Part shown: positions 24,903 to 37,129 of the stretch, piece by piece
Layout of the letters: every line of letters starts with the position of its first letter
Position numbering within the stretch: the first letter of the stretch is position 1
From: Epiperipatus broadwayi
Lineage: Eukaryota; Onychophora; Udeonychophora; Euonychophora; Peripatidae
Length of the DNA: 64,000 bases
Direction of reading: 5' to 3'
Assembly (NCBI GenBank): GCA_028023455.1
Contig: JAQFVV010012496.1
Location: forward strand, 618,001-682,000
Notes under the pieces: generated by a model
Seen by the model: the letters and a program-made list of their open reading frames with translations, nothing else
Told to the model about the DNA's origin: nothing
Databases searched by the model: none
Position numbers and translations under genes: made by a program

Positions 24903-27900
24903 ATTATTCATATAGTATATGAACATGGATGGGCTGCTCACCAACATGCATTAGCCAGCGTAGTGAGTTTATTGGCTTTTTACCTCTGAGTTTAAGATCA
25001 AGAAACACCATGGTCTTTCTTCTCAGTGCCTGATAAGGCAGAATGAATGTTTGTGTAAATGATAAATATTTTTCCAATACAAAATACAATTATGACAGAC
25101 AAAAATAAAGCATGTCCCTTATTCCCAGGAAGCTGTAAAGTCACCAACCAAGGCAGAGGTTGGTGGCTGAAGGTGGAGGGTGCTAAGAATCCCCTGATTG
25201 CGGACCCAGGCTGCCATTTGATGATGACTTTTTATTTAGGTACTTACAACTGCAGATCACTTTCAAGTGAAGGAAGATTGCAAGAATTAGAAGAAGAACT
25301 GTCTTATATTAAATGGGACATTATTGGACTTTGTGAAGTTAGAAGAAAAGGAAAAGAAACAATTGATTTAAAAAGTGGACATATACTCTATTATAAAGGC
25401 ACACATATTGGAAATACAAGTGGAGTAGGATTCATTATAAATAAAAAGTAGAAGAACAATATTGTGGAGATTGATGGTGTATCAGACAGAGTGGCAAGAT
25501 TAGTTATACAACTTAATAGCAGATACCAAATGCAGATAATTCAGGTTTATGCCCCAACAAGTTCTCATAGTGATGAAGTAGTAGAAGATTTTTATATGGA
25601 TGTACAAAAGGCTTTTGATCAGAGTAAACAACATTTTAAAATTGTTATGGGAGACTTTAATGTTAGAATTGGTAGACAAATGAAAGATGAAATTGCTGTA
25701 GGTAATTTTGGTTATGGTAATAGAAATGAGAGAGGACATAGACTTGTAAAGTTTGCAGAAAAAGAAAAACTTTATATTATGAATTCATTTTTTGAGAAAA
25801 ATGTTTAAAGGAAATGGACATGGAAGCATCCAAATGAAGGTACAGCAGAATTGGATTATATTTTGACTAACAGAAAATACATATTTCAAGATTGTATGGT
25901 TCTTAATAAATTTAACACAGGAAGTGATCATCGATTAGTAAGGTGTAAGTTAAGTGTTAATGTAAAACTAGAAAGAAAAAAATTATTAAGAAAAACAATA
26001 TTTACAGTTGATATTCCTAATCTTCAGAAACATTCTAATGAATTTAAATTAGAACTTACAAATAGGTTTCAAGTGTTAGGAGATTTTGAACATGATACAG
26101 ATTTGAATGAAATTAATATGAAAATAACTGATACACTTTTAAAAACTGCAACAAACATAGCTGTTAGAAAAAAGCAGCAATTGACTAATAAAATTTCTAC
26201 TGAGACTAGAGAATTTATGAAGAAAAGAAGGAATATGAAGATATACAAAAATGATGTATTAAAAAGAATTGAATATCTCGAATTTTGTAAAATGGTACGG
26301 AAAAGAGTTGAAAATGATATAAAAAAGTATAACTGTGAAATAGCAAGAAAAGCTGTAGAAGAAAATAAAAGTCTCAAAAATGTTAAACAACATTTTGGTA
26401 TTGTTAGGAAATTTATATCTGCAATAAGAAAAAAAAGATAAAATTATTACTAAAAAGAGAGATGACATCATGAAATTGGTAGAAGATTTTTATCAAGAAT
26501 TATATAGTAATAAAGAAGAAGTACCTCCTATATCTATTACATCTTCCGAATTGCCAGAATATTAAATGAAGAAGTGAGACATGCAATTAAGTGTATGAAG
26601 AAAGGAAAGGTTCCAGGAAATGATGGAATTATAATTGATATATTAAAAGAAGCAGGTGAAGAAATAGAAACAATTTTAGCAAAGTTATATACCAAATGTC
26701 TAAATGATAAAGATGTACCGGAAGATTGGAAGAATGCAGTAATAATATTAATATTTAAAAAAGGTGGTAAAGAAGATATTAGAAATTACAGACCTATCAG
26801 CCTTTTATCAGTTTTATATAAAATTTTTACCAAGATAATTACAACTCGTCTACAGAGAACTTTGGATTTCCACCAACCAAGAGAACAAGCTGGATTTAAA
26901 AGTGGTTTTAGTACAATAGATCATATCCAGGTATTGAGAGAAGTCATAGAAAGGACAAACGAATATGAGTTGTCATTATGTTTTGGATTTGTAGATTATG
27001 AAAAGGCATTCGATTCTATACACATTTCTTCAGTGATTAAAGCATTGGATCATCAAGGTATAGATCCAGGATATTGTCATATTTTAAAGAATATTTATAA
27101 AAATGCAACAGCAACAATTAGATTACATAATGATACTGGAAAAATCAACATTGAGAAAGGTGTAAGACAAGGTGACTCCATATCTCCAAAACTCTTTACA
27201 GCAGTGCTGCAAGAAGTATTTTGTGGATTAAAATGGGAAACTAAAGGAGTGAAAGTAAATGGAGAGTATTTAAGTCATTTAGATTTCGCAGATGATGTAG
27301 TTGTTTTTGCAAATAATGCTTCAGAGCTGCAGGAAATGTTGCAGGAGTTAGCAGATGAAAGTAGAAAAGTAGGAGTAAAGATAAATGTTAAAAAGACTAA
27401 AGTAATGTTTAATCGATTTGCTCAAAATATGAAAATAAAGATTGATTATGAAGAATTAGAAGAAGCAACAGTTACAAATACCTTGGTCAGATTATTAATA
27501 CAGATGGAAACATAATGGAGGAAATTAATCATAGAATTAAACTTGGTTGGAGTGCTTTTGGTAGAAATAACTTGATACTAAAAGGAAATATGCCTATGTG
27601 TTTGAAAAGGATGGTTTTTAACAAATGTGTTTTACCAGTTCTTACTTATGGATCTGAGACTTGGACACCTAATAGAAGAGCAATACAGAGACTTCAGACC
27701 ACTCAAAGGAGTATGGAGAGATGTATGTTGGGAGTAACAAGAAGAGATCGAAAACGCAATGTATGAGTAAGACAACAAACAGGTGTTACTGACCTTATTG
27801 AAAAAATTAAAAGATTAAAATGGAGTTGGGCTGGACATATTGCTAGAAGAGATGATAATAGATGGACAATTGAAATTTTAAACTGGATTCCAAGAGATTG

Positions 27901-28065
27901 TAAAAGACCCAGAAAGAGACCACATGTGAGATGGATGGATGAAATAAGAAAATGTGCAGGGGTGTTGTGGAGAAGAGAAACTAAAGATCGGAGAAGATGG
28001 ATTAAACTTGGAGAGACCTTCATCCTGCAGTGGATTGATAATGGTTGATGATGATGATGATTCAA
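24896..28065 (+). mobile_element. RTE-type non-LTR retrotransposon, copy B
   Basis: Starts at CTATGTGATTATT like copy A and ends at a short (GAT)n tail (~28047-28062). Same organisation as copy A and nearly identical. Unlike copy A it keeps an undisturbed C-terminus after the RT domain (segments WAGHIARRDD, WIPRDCKRP, HVRWMDEIRK) ending at a TGA at 28046-28048. Confidence 0.93.
25059..28048 (+). pseudogene. RTE endonuclease/reverse transcriptase ORF, copy B (broken)
   Basis: Same domains as copy A: endonuclease (GTYNCRSL; GLCEVRRKGKE; GDFNVRIG; SDHRL near 25924), then RT with NYRPISLLSVLYK, FVDYEKAFDSI, GVRQGDSISPKLF and catalytic FADD at 27285-27296. The ATG corresponding to copy A is at 25092; an in-frame ATG at 25059 lies in the leader. 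Lesions: TAG at 25449-25451 (W in copy A), TAA near 25806 (K in copy A), an extra A near 26430 compensated by a lost C near 26556, a one-base deletion near 27465, TGA near 27764 (W in copy A). The lesion set is entirely different from copy A's, so the copies decayed independently. Confidence 0.92.
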
Positions 28066-28127
28066 TAACAGGAAGTATTTTATGAAGACAACATAATGGT
28101 TTATATTTAATGCCGTCATATGAAATA

Positions 28128-28215
28128 AAGATATATGTATGAGATAGTGGCCTGGATCAACTGATGAGTGCTGGTCCAGCACGAAATGCATTTTGGGGGT
28201 CGTTGATTTTTATTG
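28128..28215 (+). mobile_element. Fold-2 ribozyme-bearing fragment
   Basis: A ~90-bp Fold-2 piece with little besides the hammerhead-like region, shortly after the RTE copy B tail. The 162-codon minus-strand frame that crosses it and the RTE 3' end is incidental. Confidence 0.75.
28155..28199 (+). ncRNA. Hammerhead-like ribozyme motif (Fold-2), strongest stem II
   Basis: CTGATGA at 28161-28167, stem II GTGCTG/CAGCAC (28168-28173 with 28177-28182; six perfect pairs beginning with the canonical G10.1-C11.1; loop GTC), GAAA 28183-28186, stem III ATGCAT (28186-28191, palindrome), T at 28192 as H17, TTGG 28193-28196 pairing with TCAA 28157-28160 (one G-U). All hammerhead core positions are present. 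Confidence 0.65.
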
Positions 28216-28705
28216 TATTTTTATTTATATGAATTTAAAAGAATATGTGGAAATATTGATGTTATTTAATATATTTATAATTTAAAATGATAAAGACTAT
28301 CTTTTCTGCATGGATGTCCAGAACATTTATATAAATAGTATCTATCCTATCTATAAAAATAAACGGTTTTTTCCCGATAAGATAGACATTGATAAAATTT
28401 CAGACAGCTCTGTAGTAAATTATAAAATTTTGAGATTTTTCACTTGATAAATACTTTGATTTGTCAAATAGACAAATGCTTTAAGTCACACAAATTTTAG
28501 AAAATTATAAAAATATTTCATTATTTAGTTTAAGAAATCTGTTCTTCTGCACTTCTAAAATTTATGAACATGTTTTAATGAACACAAAGATGTTATGACT
28601 GAAATCTTTTTAATAATAATATATATAATAGAAGAAAAATATGTATCCAAAATTAAATCTCTCAATCTGCTTAAATTTACAATAGAAATTAATTATAATG
28701 ATTTT
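28216..28705. other. AT-rich DNA
   Basis: No clear feature. By position it could contain decayed middle parts of the hAT transposase, but I cannot read any. Confidence 0.35.
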
Positions 28706-28870
28706 TTTGCTTCCAAATCTGCATTGCATTTCAAGGTCATTTAACACTTCTAGTAATAGTAGCCAGTGCAAAGCGCTCATTTAGTACATTAAAATTAATC
28801 AAAACATATCTCCGATTCAATATTATTTATAAAAATAGAGAAGCTGAAATAAGAAAAAATGAAGGCATAA
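28706..28870 (+). pseudogene. hAT transposase C-terminal dimerisation fragment
   Basis: From 28759 the frame reads VASAKRSFSTLKLIKTYLR, the hallmark of the hAT C-terminal dimerisation domain (family pattern VASAERSFSxLKLIK-YLR). A preceding FPNLHCIS-like stretch at ~28712 sits in another frame, so there is a frameshift. Same strand and same transposase type as the fragment at 22844-23465. The two are probably ends of one old element pushed apart by later insertions, but this is inference. Confidence 0.75.
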
Positions 28871-28926
28871 TTTTAAAATGGGCTATATTAAGTGTAATAA
28901 TGCTCAAGGCTAAATGGATTTGTAAG

Positions 28927-29083
28927 TAATCATTAAAAACCCGTCAACACTTACACCATGCAATATCACTAACAGTTAACAATTTCAATCTGTTGTCAAG
29001 GAAGGTTGCCTTGACAACAGTTTGAAATTGTTGATTGTTATTGATATTGGAATTATCTAAGTGTTGACCGTTTTTTAATGATT
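28927..29083. repeat. 157-bp hairpin of Fold-4 ends
   Basis: Arms of about 60-70 bp: TAATCATTAAAAACCCGTCA on the left against TGACCGTTTTTTAATGATTA on the right, and CTGTTGTCAAGG against CCTTGACAACAG around the centre (~29005). It is a collapsed Fold-4 element with almost no loop. Confidence 0.85.
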
Positions 29084-29109
29084 ATGCTATATGGTAAAAA
29101 AAAGAAAAA

Positions 29110-29220
29110 GTCCTGCATTGGTGGTCGAGAGGTCAGCGCGACAGCCTTGCACTTGCATGCAGTTGCCGGGTTGCGGGTTCGCGTCCCGGTCGATGCTATG
29201 ACACTTAAAAAAAAAAAACT
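29110..29220 (+). mobile_element. tRNA-derived SINE, copy 1
   Basis: A tRNA-like head with box A TGGTCGAGAGG (29122-29132) and box B GGTTCGCGTCC (29176-29186), 54 bp apart box start to box start. The ends GCATTGG and CGATGC can pair as an acceptor-like stem. It is followed by a short unique part (ATGACAC) and an A12 tail ending at 29218. The best-preserved of four copies in the window. Boxes A and B form the internal RNA polymerase III promoter. Confidence 0.85.
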
Positions 29221-30310
29221 GTAAAAACTAATCTTCAGTTATAAATTTATTAATTCATTATATATTGTAATAAATACGAGTTTTAGCAATTGAATATTGG
29301 AATAAGTCTGTAAGTTATTTATCTTAACTTATTACAGTTTTATATTATTTGTGTTATAAATATATAATGCAAATTTTATTAATTCAATATAAAATCTCCT
29401 CAATAAAATATTTATTTCGGGCCTCAAAAAGTTCTTGAACCCGGGACACCGCATATAGAAGATCGGCCTTGCTCTAAAAAATTATAAACTTACATTTTAA
29501 AGGAAATTATAATTAGACATGAAATAACCGACACAATTTCATTTCATATTTTCTATCCAATTTCATACCATTAGGTAAATAATTAGTCTATTATAAAGAG
29601 AATATATTTTCGATATATTCACATACATCAAACCTATATCCCGCGATAATTTTAAATTTGTCAAAAAGAGTTTTAATTTTAAATGTGTCAAAAAGAGTTT
29701 TATTTTGAAAGTTTAATATAATTATTTTTTTTTAAAAGATTAAGAATGTCTTTTTTTATTATGATAATGTTTTTAAATTAAGAAGAATTGTAAGTTTATA
29801 AAGTTTTAACTACTTCTTTTAGTTTGTTTATTTGGTTTCTCATAAAAAAGAAAGATTACTACCTCTTATTATAATGTTTATTTAAACATTAACTTATTAT
29901 ATTAAGTGTGTGTTGAAACTTTCAAGTGGTTGAGTGTCCCCTAGAAGGTAGTGTTGAATTTAGACGCATTCCTATAGTCATTGGCTTGTTACTGAAGCAA
30001 CATAAACATCTGTTTGTCATCGCATCTCATATTTATCTTGGATTTTTAAACGTCTCTTCAAACTGTAATTTTAAATAATTGGTCTCAGCAATTTTATGAC
30101 TACACGAGTTTATTTTTATAAAAAAAATTGTCTTAATTATAAAAACTAAAACCTAGATTTAATTTCTGATCCATATTCTCACTGCAGCATGCAATATTTT
30201 GCTATCTATAAGTAATTCAATATTTACTTCAATAGCATGTAATCTATAACATATATATGTGCTTTGCGCACAGAAATTTTACAAACGCAGTGTTTAGATT
30301 GTAATTATAT
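29221..30310. other. AT-rich DNA
   Basis: No gene seen. A GC-richer patch at 29395-29470 contains, on the minus strand, a box-B-like GGTTCAAGAAC but no convincing box A. Confidence 0.45.
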
Positions 30311-30762
30311 AGAAGGTAATTATCCCTTCTTACTAGCACAGTTAAACAGTGATATTAAACTGCGAGAATACTCTCACCCCAGCCACAAAATAGGAACTTT
30401 GAGACAATAAGAACGGTGCTAGCGAGGAGGGATAATTACCTTTTATATTACTATAATATAAATTCTTAACCTGTAAAATTTGTTGATTATTACATAATTT
30501 AACATCTTTTAGCACACAGTAAATTATATTTCAGAAGTGCTAATAAAATTATTAAAAAAATAAATAAATTTAAATTGAAGGATTTATGTATGTATGCTCT
30601 TACTTCTAGATACTTAGTATTGGCTCATATAAGTGAATTTGAATTTGAAAATAAGACGGTCATTATAATTTCGCAAAGTCTCTATGTTGTGGTTGGGGTG
30701 AGAGCATTCTTGCAGTTTTAACATCAGTTTAATAGCACTAGTGAATAGGGATGATTATTTTC
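30311..30762. mobile_element. Fold-8 foldback with an extra internal end
   Basis: The left arm (30311-30392, AAGGTAATTATCCCTTCTTA, CTCACCCCAGCC) is inverted at 30693-30762 (GGTTGGGGTGAGAGC, AATAGGGATGATTATT). A further inverted copy of the outermost ~30 bp (GGAGGGATAATTACCTT) lies inside at ~30415-30443. So two elements of one family are nested or an end has been duplicated. Confidence 0.8.
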
Positions 30763-30805
30763 TACACATTTATGACGGGTGAAGAGTTGTGGGTTGGAGT
30801 AGTTT

Positions 30806-31020
30806 GCTATCTTAATATAAAACTGAGCATTGATTATATATGTGTGTGTGGAAGATGATAATCTGGACCAACTGATGAGTGCTGATTTAGCATGATATAC
30901 AGATATTGGTTATTATTTATCTTTTCAACATGTGTGTGATCAGGTGGGTCAGCAATATGAGATGGCATGGAGAATTGAGGGTCATGTGACAGTCTGAGTT
31001 CGAGTCCCTTATATTATATA
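30806..31020 (+). mobile_element. Fold-2 arm with decayed hammerhead-like motif
   Basis: Fold-2 outer arm in plus orientation. CCAA then CTGATGA at 30872-30878, stem II GTGCT/AGCAT, but GATA instead of GAAA; TTGG of stem I is still present. It ends near TCCCTTATATTATATATA. Confidence 0.78.
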
Positions 31021-32396
31021 TATATATATTGTTGTAAAAGTTAAAAAATAATAAATTAATACTGTAACCTCTGCTCTCTTCACCTATAGATCACTTTATG
31101 CACAAATAAATGCCCAGGCGCCAATTCTATGCAAAATAGAATAAATTTATCATTTAAATTATATCTCTGCCTATTGATAAGTCTCTTATGATAATACTAT
31201 TCTATAGCTTAGCTCAGTTTGTGGTTATAGGGTATTGTGGTCATCTAGTATGTAAATGGGAATGAGAGAAGCATTTATAACCAATAATTATATAATAATA
31301 ATTTAATTATATTATAAGCATTTACTAAGTTATCAAAATAAAGCAATTTATAAATTAACTCAAATCATGATATATTCAGTTCTCTCACCATCAAAGTACA
31401 CACTAGACCAATCATGCCACTCATCTAGTATGCTTGGGATCACTACAATAATACTCAATCTACCAGCATTTAATTTAGATTGAACAGCTATATTAATGTT
31501 TCTTAAATGATGAACTAATCTCAAAGCTCTGCTCTATGAACAACAAATCAATTCTAATACAATATAACTATTAGATAATAAGGGCTACTGTGAAAATGAT
31601 GATCATTACAGTAAATAAAGTATAGACAATGATAAGGATCAGGTACATTTTTACCTCACATCATTATCTATTCTAAGCAGGTTAAAATCATAATTTAGCA
31701 TTACAATGTTAAAATCTATTAAACCTGTATTGTTTAAATAAATGGCATATAATGTTATACTCACAAGTGATACAATTTAAATAAGGTATGTTTTATTCTT
31801 AGCATTTACAGTGTTTGGATCAATCAATTCATAGTTATCGAGATAAATTGCATAAGCTAGCAAATTAATAAATATTCTAGTTATTTTATGTTGAACATAT
31901 GTGTGTGGAAATGGTCTATCGAACGTATATGATAAAACAATTCAGAGGGAATCTTATTTCAACAAAACATTTATAAAAAAAAAACAAAAACATATCTTTT
32001 CACAAACATCTATAATAATATTATAATTACCTTTACATTAAACACAGTTAATTACATAACATTAAACTGTATAATTTTGTACACTTAATATTTGAAGACG
32101 CTTCCTTCTATTTATAATCTTATTTACATTTATCACTCCATTTGCTTATTTATCAACAATAAACAATAAAAGAAAATTATACCTTTACATTCCAATGTTA
32201 CTACATCTATTCTCACTTGTGCTCTTGATAAGCTAAGACAAACAGTACCAAAGAATCAACTGATGCTATAATTATATCTGAATATCTGTAGATTAATATT
32301 TTCCAAATATAAATCCAAGTGACAGTTTTATTACTTTTTGCATTAGATAAAGTAAAATTTCCTAATTTAATACTATATTCATACTGGAGGATGAAT
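31021..32396. other. AT-rich DNA
   Basis: No gene or clear repeat. The word CATCTAGTATG occurs twice (near 31233 and 31412), too short to interpret. Confidence 0.45.
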
Positions 32397-32714
<318 letters not shown>

Positions 32715-35074
32715 GGATAATGAAATAGTGATAATATGGGTGATGTGATCTGACAAAATATTTATACCTAATAATTATAACGATGATCCTTCTCAATATC
32801 TAAATTTAGTCATATTTCCGAATGTGTGCGCCTTTATAAAATTACAAACACAACGCATTTATAAATTATAATTTCTATCACTTTACTTGCGGAACGGATG
32901 GTGCAATAAGCTAATCATTAAATCAATGATCTTATTTCAAGCATATCATAGAAATCTATAAAACATTTATCTGATATAACCAACATATATTATCTGACGA
33001 TAATTACGCCAGAATGAAGAAGGAGAGAGAGATAACAATAAATTAATATTCACACATACACGCGTGAGGGTTAACCAAAACTCCAAATTCAAACTTAACT
33101 CATTAATATAATATCTATTAACTTTTAGGACAAAAAGGTTGCGGAACTTAGCCGAATTATCATCAATAAATGGGGCATTTACCACTTCATTTAAGAAATA
33201 CTACTATCTCATCATATGCTCTTAAACAAGGAAATATAGTACCATCCATGATTGAACAAGTAAATAACTAAGGAGAGTACTACTCAATTCACTTAGAAAA
33301 ATCATCCCTTCGATCACTTCTTCATCCAAATGTACTCAATACATTTCATATATAAACAAATCTATAAGCAGACAAACTCTCGAAGCTTCTTCCTCCTTTA
33401 ACATATGGCACCAAACCGAAACTGATAGAAAAGCAAAATATGACTTTGGTAAAATAATTTACGACCGTGCACACACATGCGAATTTACGATCATATATAA
33501 AATGATTTCTAGATCATATTAAACAATAAAATGTCATACTAACAATAATTAAATTTAAACAAATCTATTATTTGTGAGAATTATGAATACTGAATTTCAA
33601 CTTAGTCAATACTGTCAAGTAAGTTTAACTATTTTGCATACTGGCATACATATCTCCATGCGTCTAACTATTATTACTAACCAATGCATAATATTAAAGT
33701 ATTTAATATGCACTAATGATATGAGCACGAGAATATACATTTTTCTTTTAACATAATACCAAAAAAATATATTACTGATTTGGTATAATTTATATCAAAA
33801 TCTCCCAGACGTTCTAGAGGAGATCTTGCATACAAATGAATAACAATAATAATAAATTAAATTAAGCATAAAAAAAAATCTACCTATCTATTATAGGCAC
33901 TAGGAAGGAATACATGTCAACATTTAATTATTAAAATAAAAGTTGTTTTTTTTTAGTTCAGACTTGAAAGTTTAAACGGAAATATATGTATAGCTCACAA
34001 TGATAACGATGAAGTAACAACATTAAAAACATTGCTCCTGCAGGTTAAAAGTAAAATTTGACAAAAACTGCGATAATTTCCAATGTTCTTAGAATTTTCT
34101 AAACGATATTATGAACCGCTTTTGCGTGAATTAGAATCATTTTACTTGTCATAAAATAAAATATCTCCAATTCGGTAAGATAATCCAAGTAAAAGTTTAT
34201 AACTTTATTTCTTTTTAGGTTTCTAGCATTTAATAAAATTTTCATAACAATTAAATCCATTATCAGTAATTTATCCTGGCTTATATACGTTGTTTGTAAC
34301 TAATTATTGAATATTATTAAGTCATGCATTCTATCACTCATTTTATAGGTGTGAATGGTAAGGTTATTTGGTATATTTATGACTATTCCAATAATGTAGT
34401 GGGTTAGAATAGATGACTTTTCCATTTTAACTTTATTTTACATATCAAGAACACAAAATTTATCAACCGAGTGTCAGTAAACGGTTCCACTAAATAATTC
34501 AGCATAATTTTCCTCTTAGTTATTCTTAGGTTATTAATTTACACAATTCCGTCATTATTTTATTCATCATAAGTAAGCTATAACAAATCATTTCAACAAA
34601 ATTTTATAATATCCATTTTGAATAAAGTAAGTCCAAATTATTAGCTGATAAAAGCTAGAGCTGGGTACATTTTTTTAAAATTTAGCCTTCCATGTGACAA
34701 TATTATTCTGAGTAGTACTGAGAGAACTTTATCCACAAAGGAATAATAGAGAATTTTCACAATTTGGTTCACTTATTTTCTTATTTTTAGAAAATTATTC
34801 CACTTTCCATAACTATTCTGTCTTTCTTCTCTGTTTTCTCCGTTGTTCTGCTTAGCTACATCTCCTTTTTTTTATTATAATGAGCTTAGCAATATGCAAG
34901 AATTTCTTGCTTGTAAAAAAATAATAATTTAGTAATAGAATATTGGAAAAAGAAAAAAAAATTAAATTTACAAATGCTAACTAATAACAAATAAATAAAT
35001 AACTTTTACAATTTTAAATGTAAGATTTTATGCAATAAATAATTAATAAAGAATAAATAATAATAAAAATCATA
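32715..35074. other. AT-rich DNA without recognisable features
   Basis: Frames up to 72 codons exist (32967-33185 minus) but show no domain. No shared repeat family. Confidence 0.5.
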
Positions 35075-35205
35075 TTGATGAAATACGTATATTGGTGATT
35101 ATTTATTTTTTGGACATATGTGTGTTCAGGTGTATCAGTGTTATGAGATAGTGTGGAGAGTGGTGGTTCATGTGAAAGTCTGTGCTCGTACCCTGTCTAT
35201 TACAT
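35075..35205 (+). mobile_element. Fold-2 half arm, broken inside the ribozyme
   Basis: Begins at GATGAAATACGTATATTGGTG (GAAA at 35080-35083), i.e. directly at the second half of the hammerhead core, and continues to the Fold-2 terminus near 35205. The first half (CTGATGA and stem II) is missing. It still shows the perfect stem III palindrome ATACGTAT and TTGG. Confidence 0.75.
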
Positions 35206-35939
35206 ATTAATTAATGGTATATGGGTGTATCTGTCTTTCCATTAATACAGAGGTCTATTGATGACTGAGTTATTGACAGTTTCTATGGCAAGTAAATACT
35301 GATATTACAAATTGGATATTATAAGTAATAATTAAAAAATATGAATGAAGTGTGAGCTGATGTAAAATGGACATGCACCCACATATACAAGTTAGATCTT
35401 GAAATGGCAATAAACACTAGGTTAAAGTTAATGACTAAGCACTCATTATGGACTTACAGACAAACATTCCTACTAATTTAGCTCTCATATCAACAATTCT
35501 TGATATTGTCCATCTTCCTCTCCCACTACTAAACACACATAAAATAAAATTTCAATGATTGGTACACCTCGACTCAGGTCTTAATAATTTTTAACTAAAA
35601 TTAAAATACTAAATTATACCACAATTCATTTCCCCCCTAACAGTTATCCCTGATCACTATTGACACAGTGTGAACCTTCCACATTTCTTCATGGTGCCAA
35701 CCACGAGGGTCACAATACAAAGCACCATCAAACATTATTGTTTGGTTGCAATATATTACTGAATAGTATTGGTTACATGTTTTTATAGAAAATTATATTT
35801 TTATGTCTTTTTAGATCAAAAATAAATTTTATACATTGGGGAAATATTCTTTTGATTCTAATTAATTACTTATGTTTCAAAAGTATTTTGTTCATTCCTT
35901 GAAAAGAAAAAAAAACATTGGTTGTATTTGTTTACTTTT
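35206..35939. other. AT-rich DNA
   Basis: Nothing recognised. 35640-35730 is GC-richer (contains GTGCCAACCACGAGGGTC) but matches nothing else in the window. Confidence 0.4.
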
Positions 35940-36655
35940 TTACAACATAATACAACAAATTAATTTTAAAAAATCAGATATTATTAATGAGATAAGTGCA
36001 TTTGTGCTATAGCTTTGAGATTGAGAGAGTCCCGACCAGGTTTCTATATATACCTTGAATGCAAAAACCTTTCTGTCCTTTTCCCTTATTGTTTCTAGCT
36101 TATTTCTAAAAGCATTTAGTGGTCTTTCTGGACTGTTTTCATGCCAAATATGCATCTTGTGCACCATAAAGCATAGAGAACAAAAATATTGGCACTTAGA
36201 TTTGAAAAAAAGACCTTTACCAAATTCCTTAAACATATATCCAATATCTATTTTTTTATTCTTAAATATGTCTGGTATTTCCACCCTGATCTGGTCAAAG
36301 CTGGGATGTGAGAAAAAATGTGAGTTTGGGTTTTGACTCTCTTTTACATAGACTCTGGCAATCTTCTATTGATTGAGTCTGTTTTTTATACTTGTAAAAA
36401 AATGTGGTAGGTAATGCTTCTAAGTTAAACTTAACTAGAAAATCAATAAAATTAGGCTCAAGTGACCAGTATTTAAATTTGTGATATAGTTGTTTGTTTG
36501 CAAATTCAAGTATAGACTTTTTGTGAATTTGTGAGGCTGGAGAAAGTAATAAATATACTTCTCAATATTGATATTTATTCTTTTGCAGAATATAGTCAAT
36601 ATTCTGTATTTACTTCAGTATCATCCATGATATTTCAAAGCTTATCTGTTATTAC
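35940..36655 (-). pseudogene. Broken coding sequence, family not recognised
   Basis: Two overlapping minus-strand frames together look like one degraded protein. Frame 1 is open from 36561 to 36295 (89 codons; contains SILEFANKQLYHKFKYW and NFIDFLVKFNLEALP). Frame 2 is open stop to stop from about 36367 to 35940 (about 140 codons; contains FDQIRVEIPDIFKNKK, IGYMFKEFGKGLFFKSKC and KLETIREKDRKVFAFK). A frameshift near 36310-36340 joins them, and two stops upstream (near 36562 and 36609) interrupt a further coding-like stretch. Cys residues cluster (CQYFCSLC) followed by HKMHIWH. At 36055 the frame meets AAG followed by GTATAT, a donor-like site. A Fold-1 element lies directly 5'. It could be a decayed host exon, a retrocopy or a transposon gene. 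I do not recognise the family. Confidence 0.55.
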
Positions 36656-36696
36656 TATTTAAATAGTTATTAATTTTTAATAACACATAGGCTATA

Positions 36697-37110
36697 CTTT
36701 TCATACAGTAGCACCACCAGTGCAAGCCAGAGGAATCAATGGATGTAAAAAAGTTTGTGCATAAAATTCCTATTTAGAGCCTACTCATCCAATATCCCCA
36801 GACTAGTTTCCAGCTTGTGGATTTCATCAGTGAATTGAAAACATTATTGTGATTTAATTATGGATTCAAAGCTTTATAGTTAGCTAATAAGCTAAAAGAT
36901 GGCTGTTGGAGGATTGCAGCGCTCCTCACTGATTAAAGTCACAAGCTAGAAGCTCATATGGGGATATTGAATGAGTAGGCATTAGATAGGGATTTTATTC
37001 ACAAACCTACTTGTATACATTGATTACTCTGTCTTGCACTGGTGGAACTACTGTAGGAAGAGTATATCCTCTGTGTAAACAGCTTAAGCATAAAAAAAGA
37101 TGATCACATG
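36697..37110. mobile_element. Fold-1 element, both arms present
   Basis: Left arm from ~36700 (CATACAGTAGCACCACCAG) and inverted right arm to ~37075, with the outermost end GATCACATGATCTTTAGTGG to 37110. The minus-strand hammerhead-like core in the left arm is intact (next entry); in the right arm the core reads CTGATTA and GAAG, i.e. broken. Confidence 0.82.
36806..36846 (-). ncRNA. Hammerhead-like motif (Fold-1)
   Basis: Minus strand: CTGATGA (36840-36834), a weak stem II region, GAAA (36820-36817), palindromic stem III ACTAGT, C as H17, TGGGG. Stem II is poor here, so this copy may not fold well. Confidence 0.4.
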
Positions 37111-37129
37111 ATCTTTAGTGGTTTAAAAT

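Noticed and set aside
29395-29470. tRNA-like patch on the minus strand
   Set aside because: A box-B-like GGTTCAAGAAC is present but there is no convincing box A or cloverleaf; not called as a tRNA or SINE.
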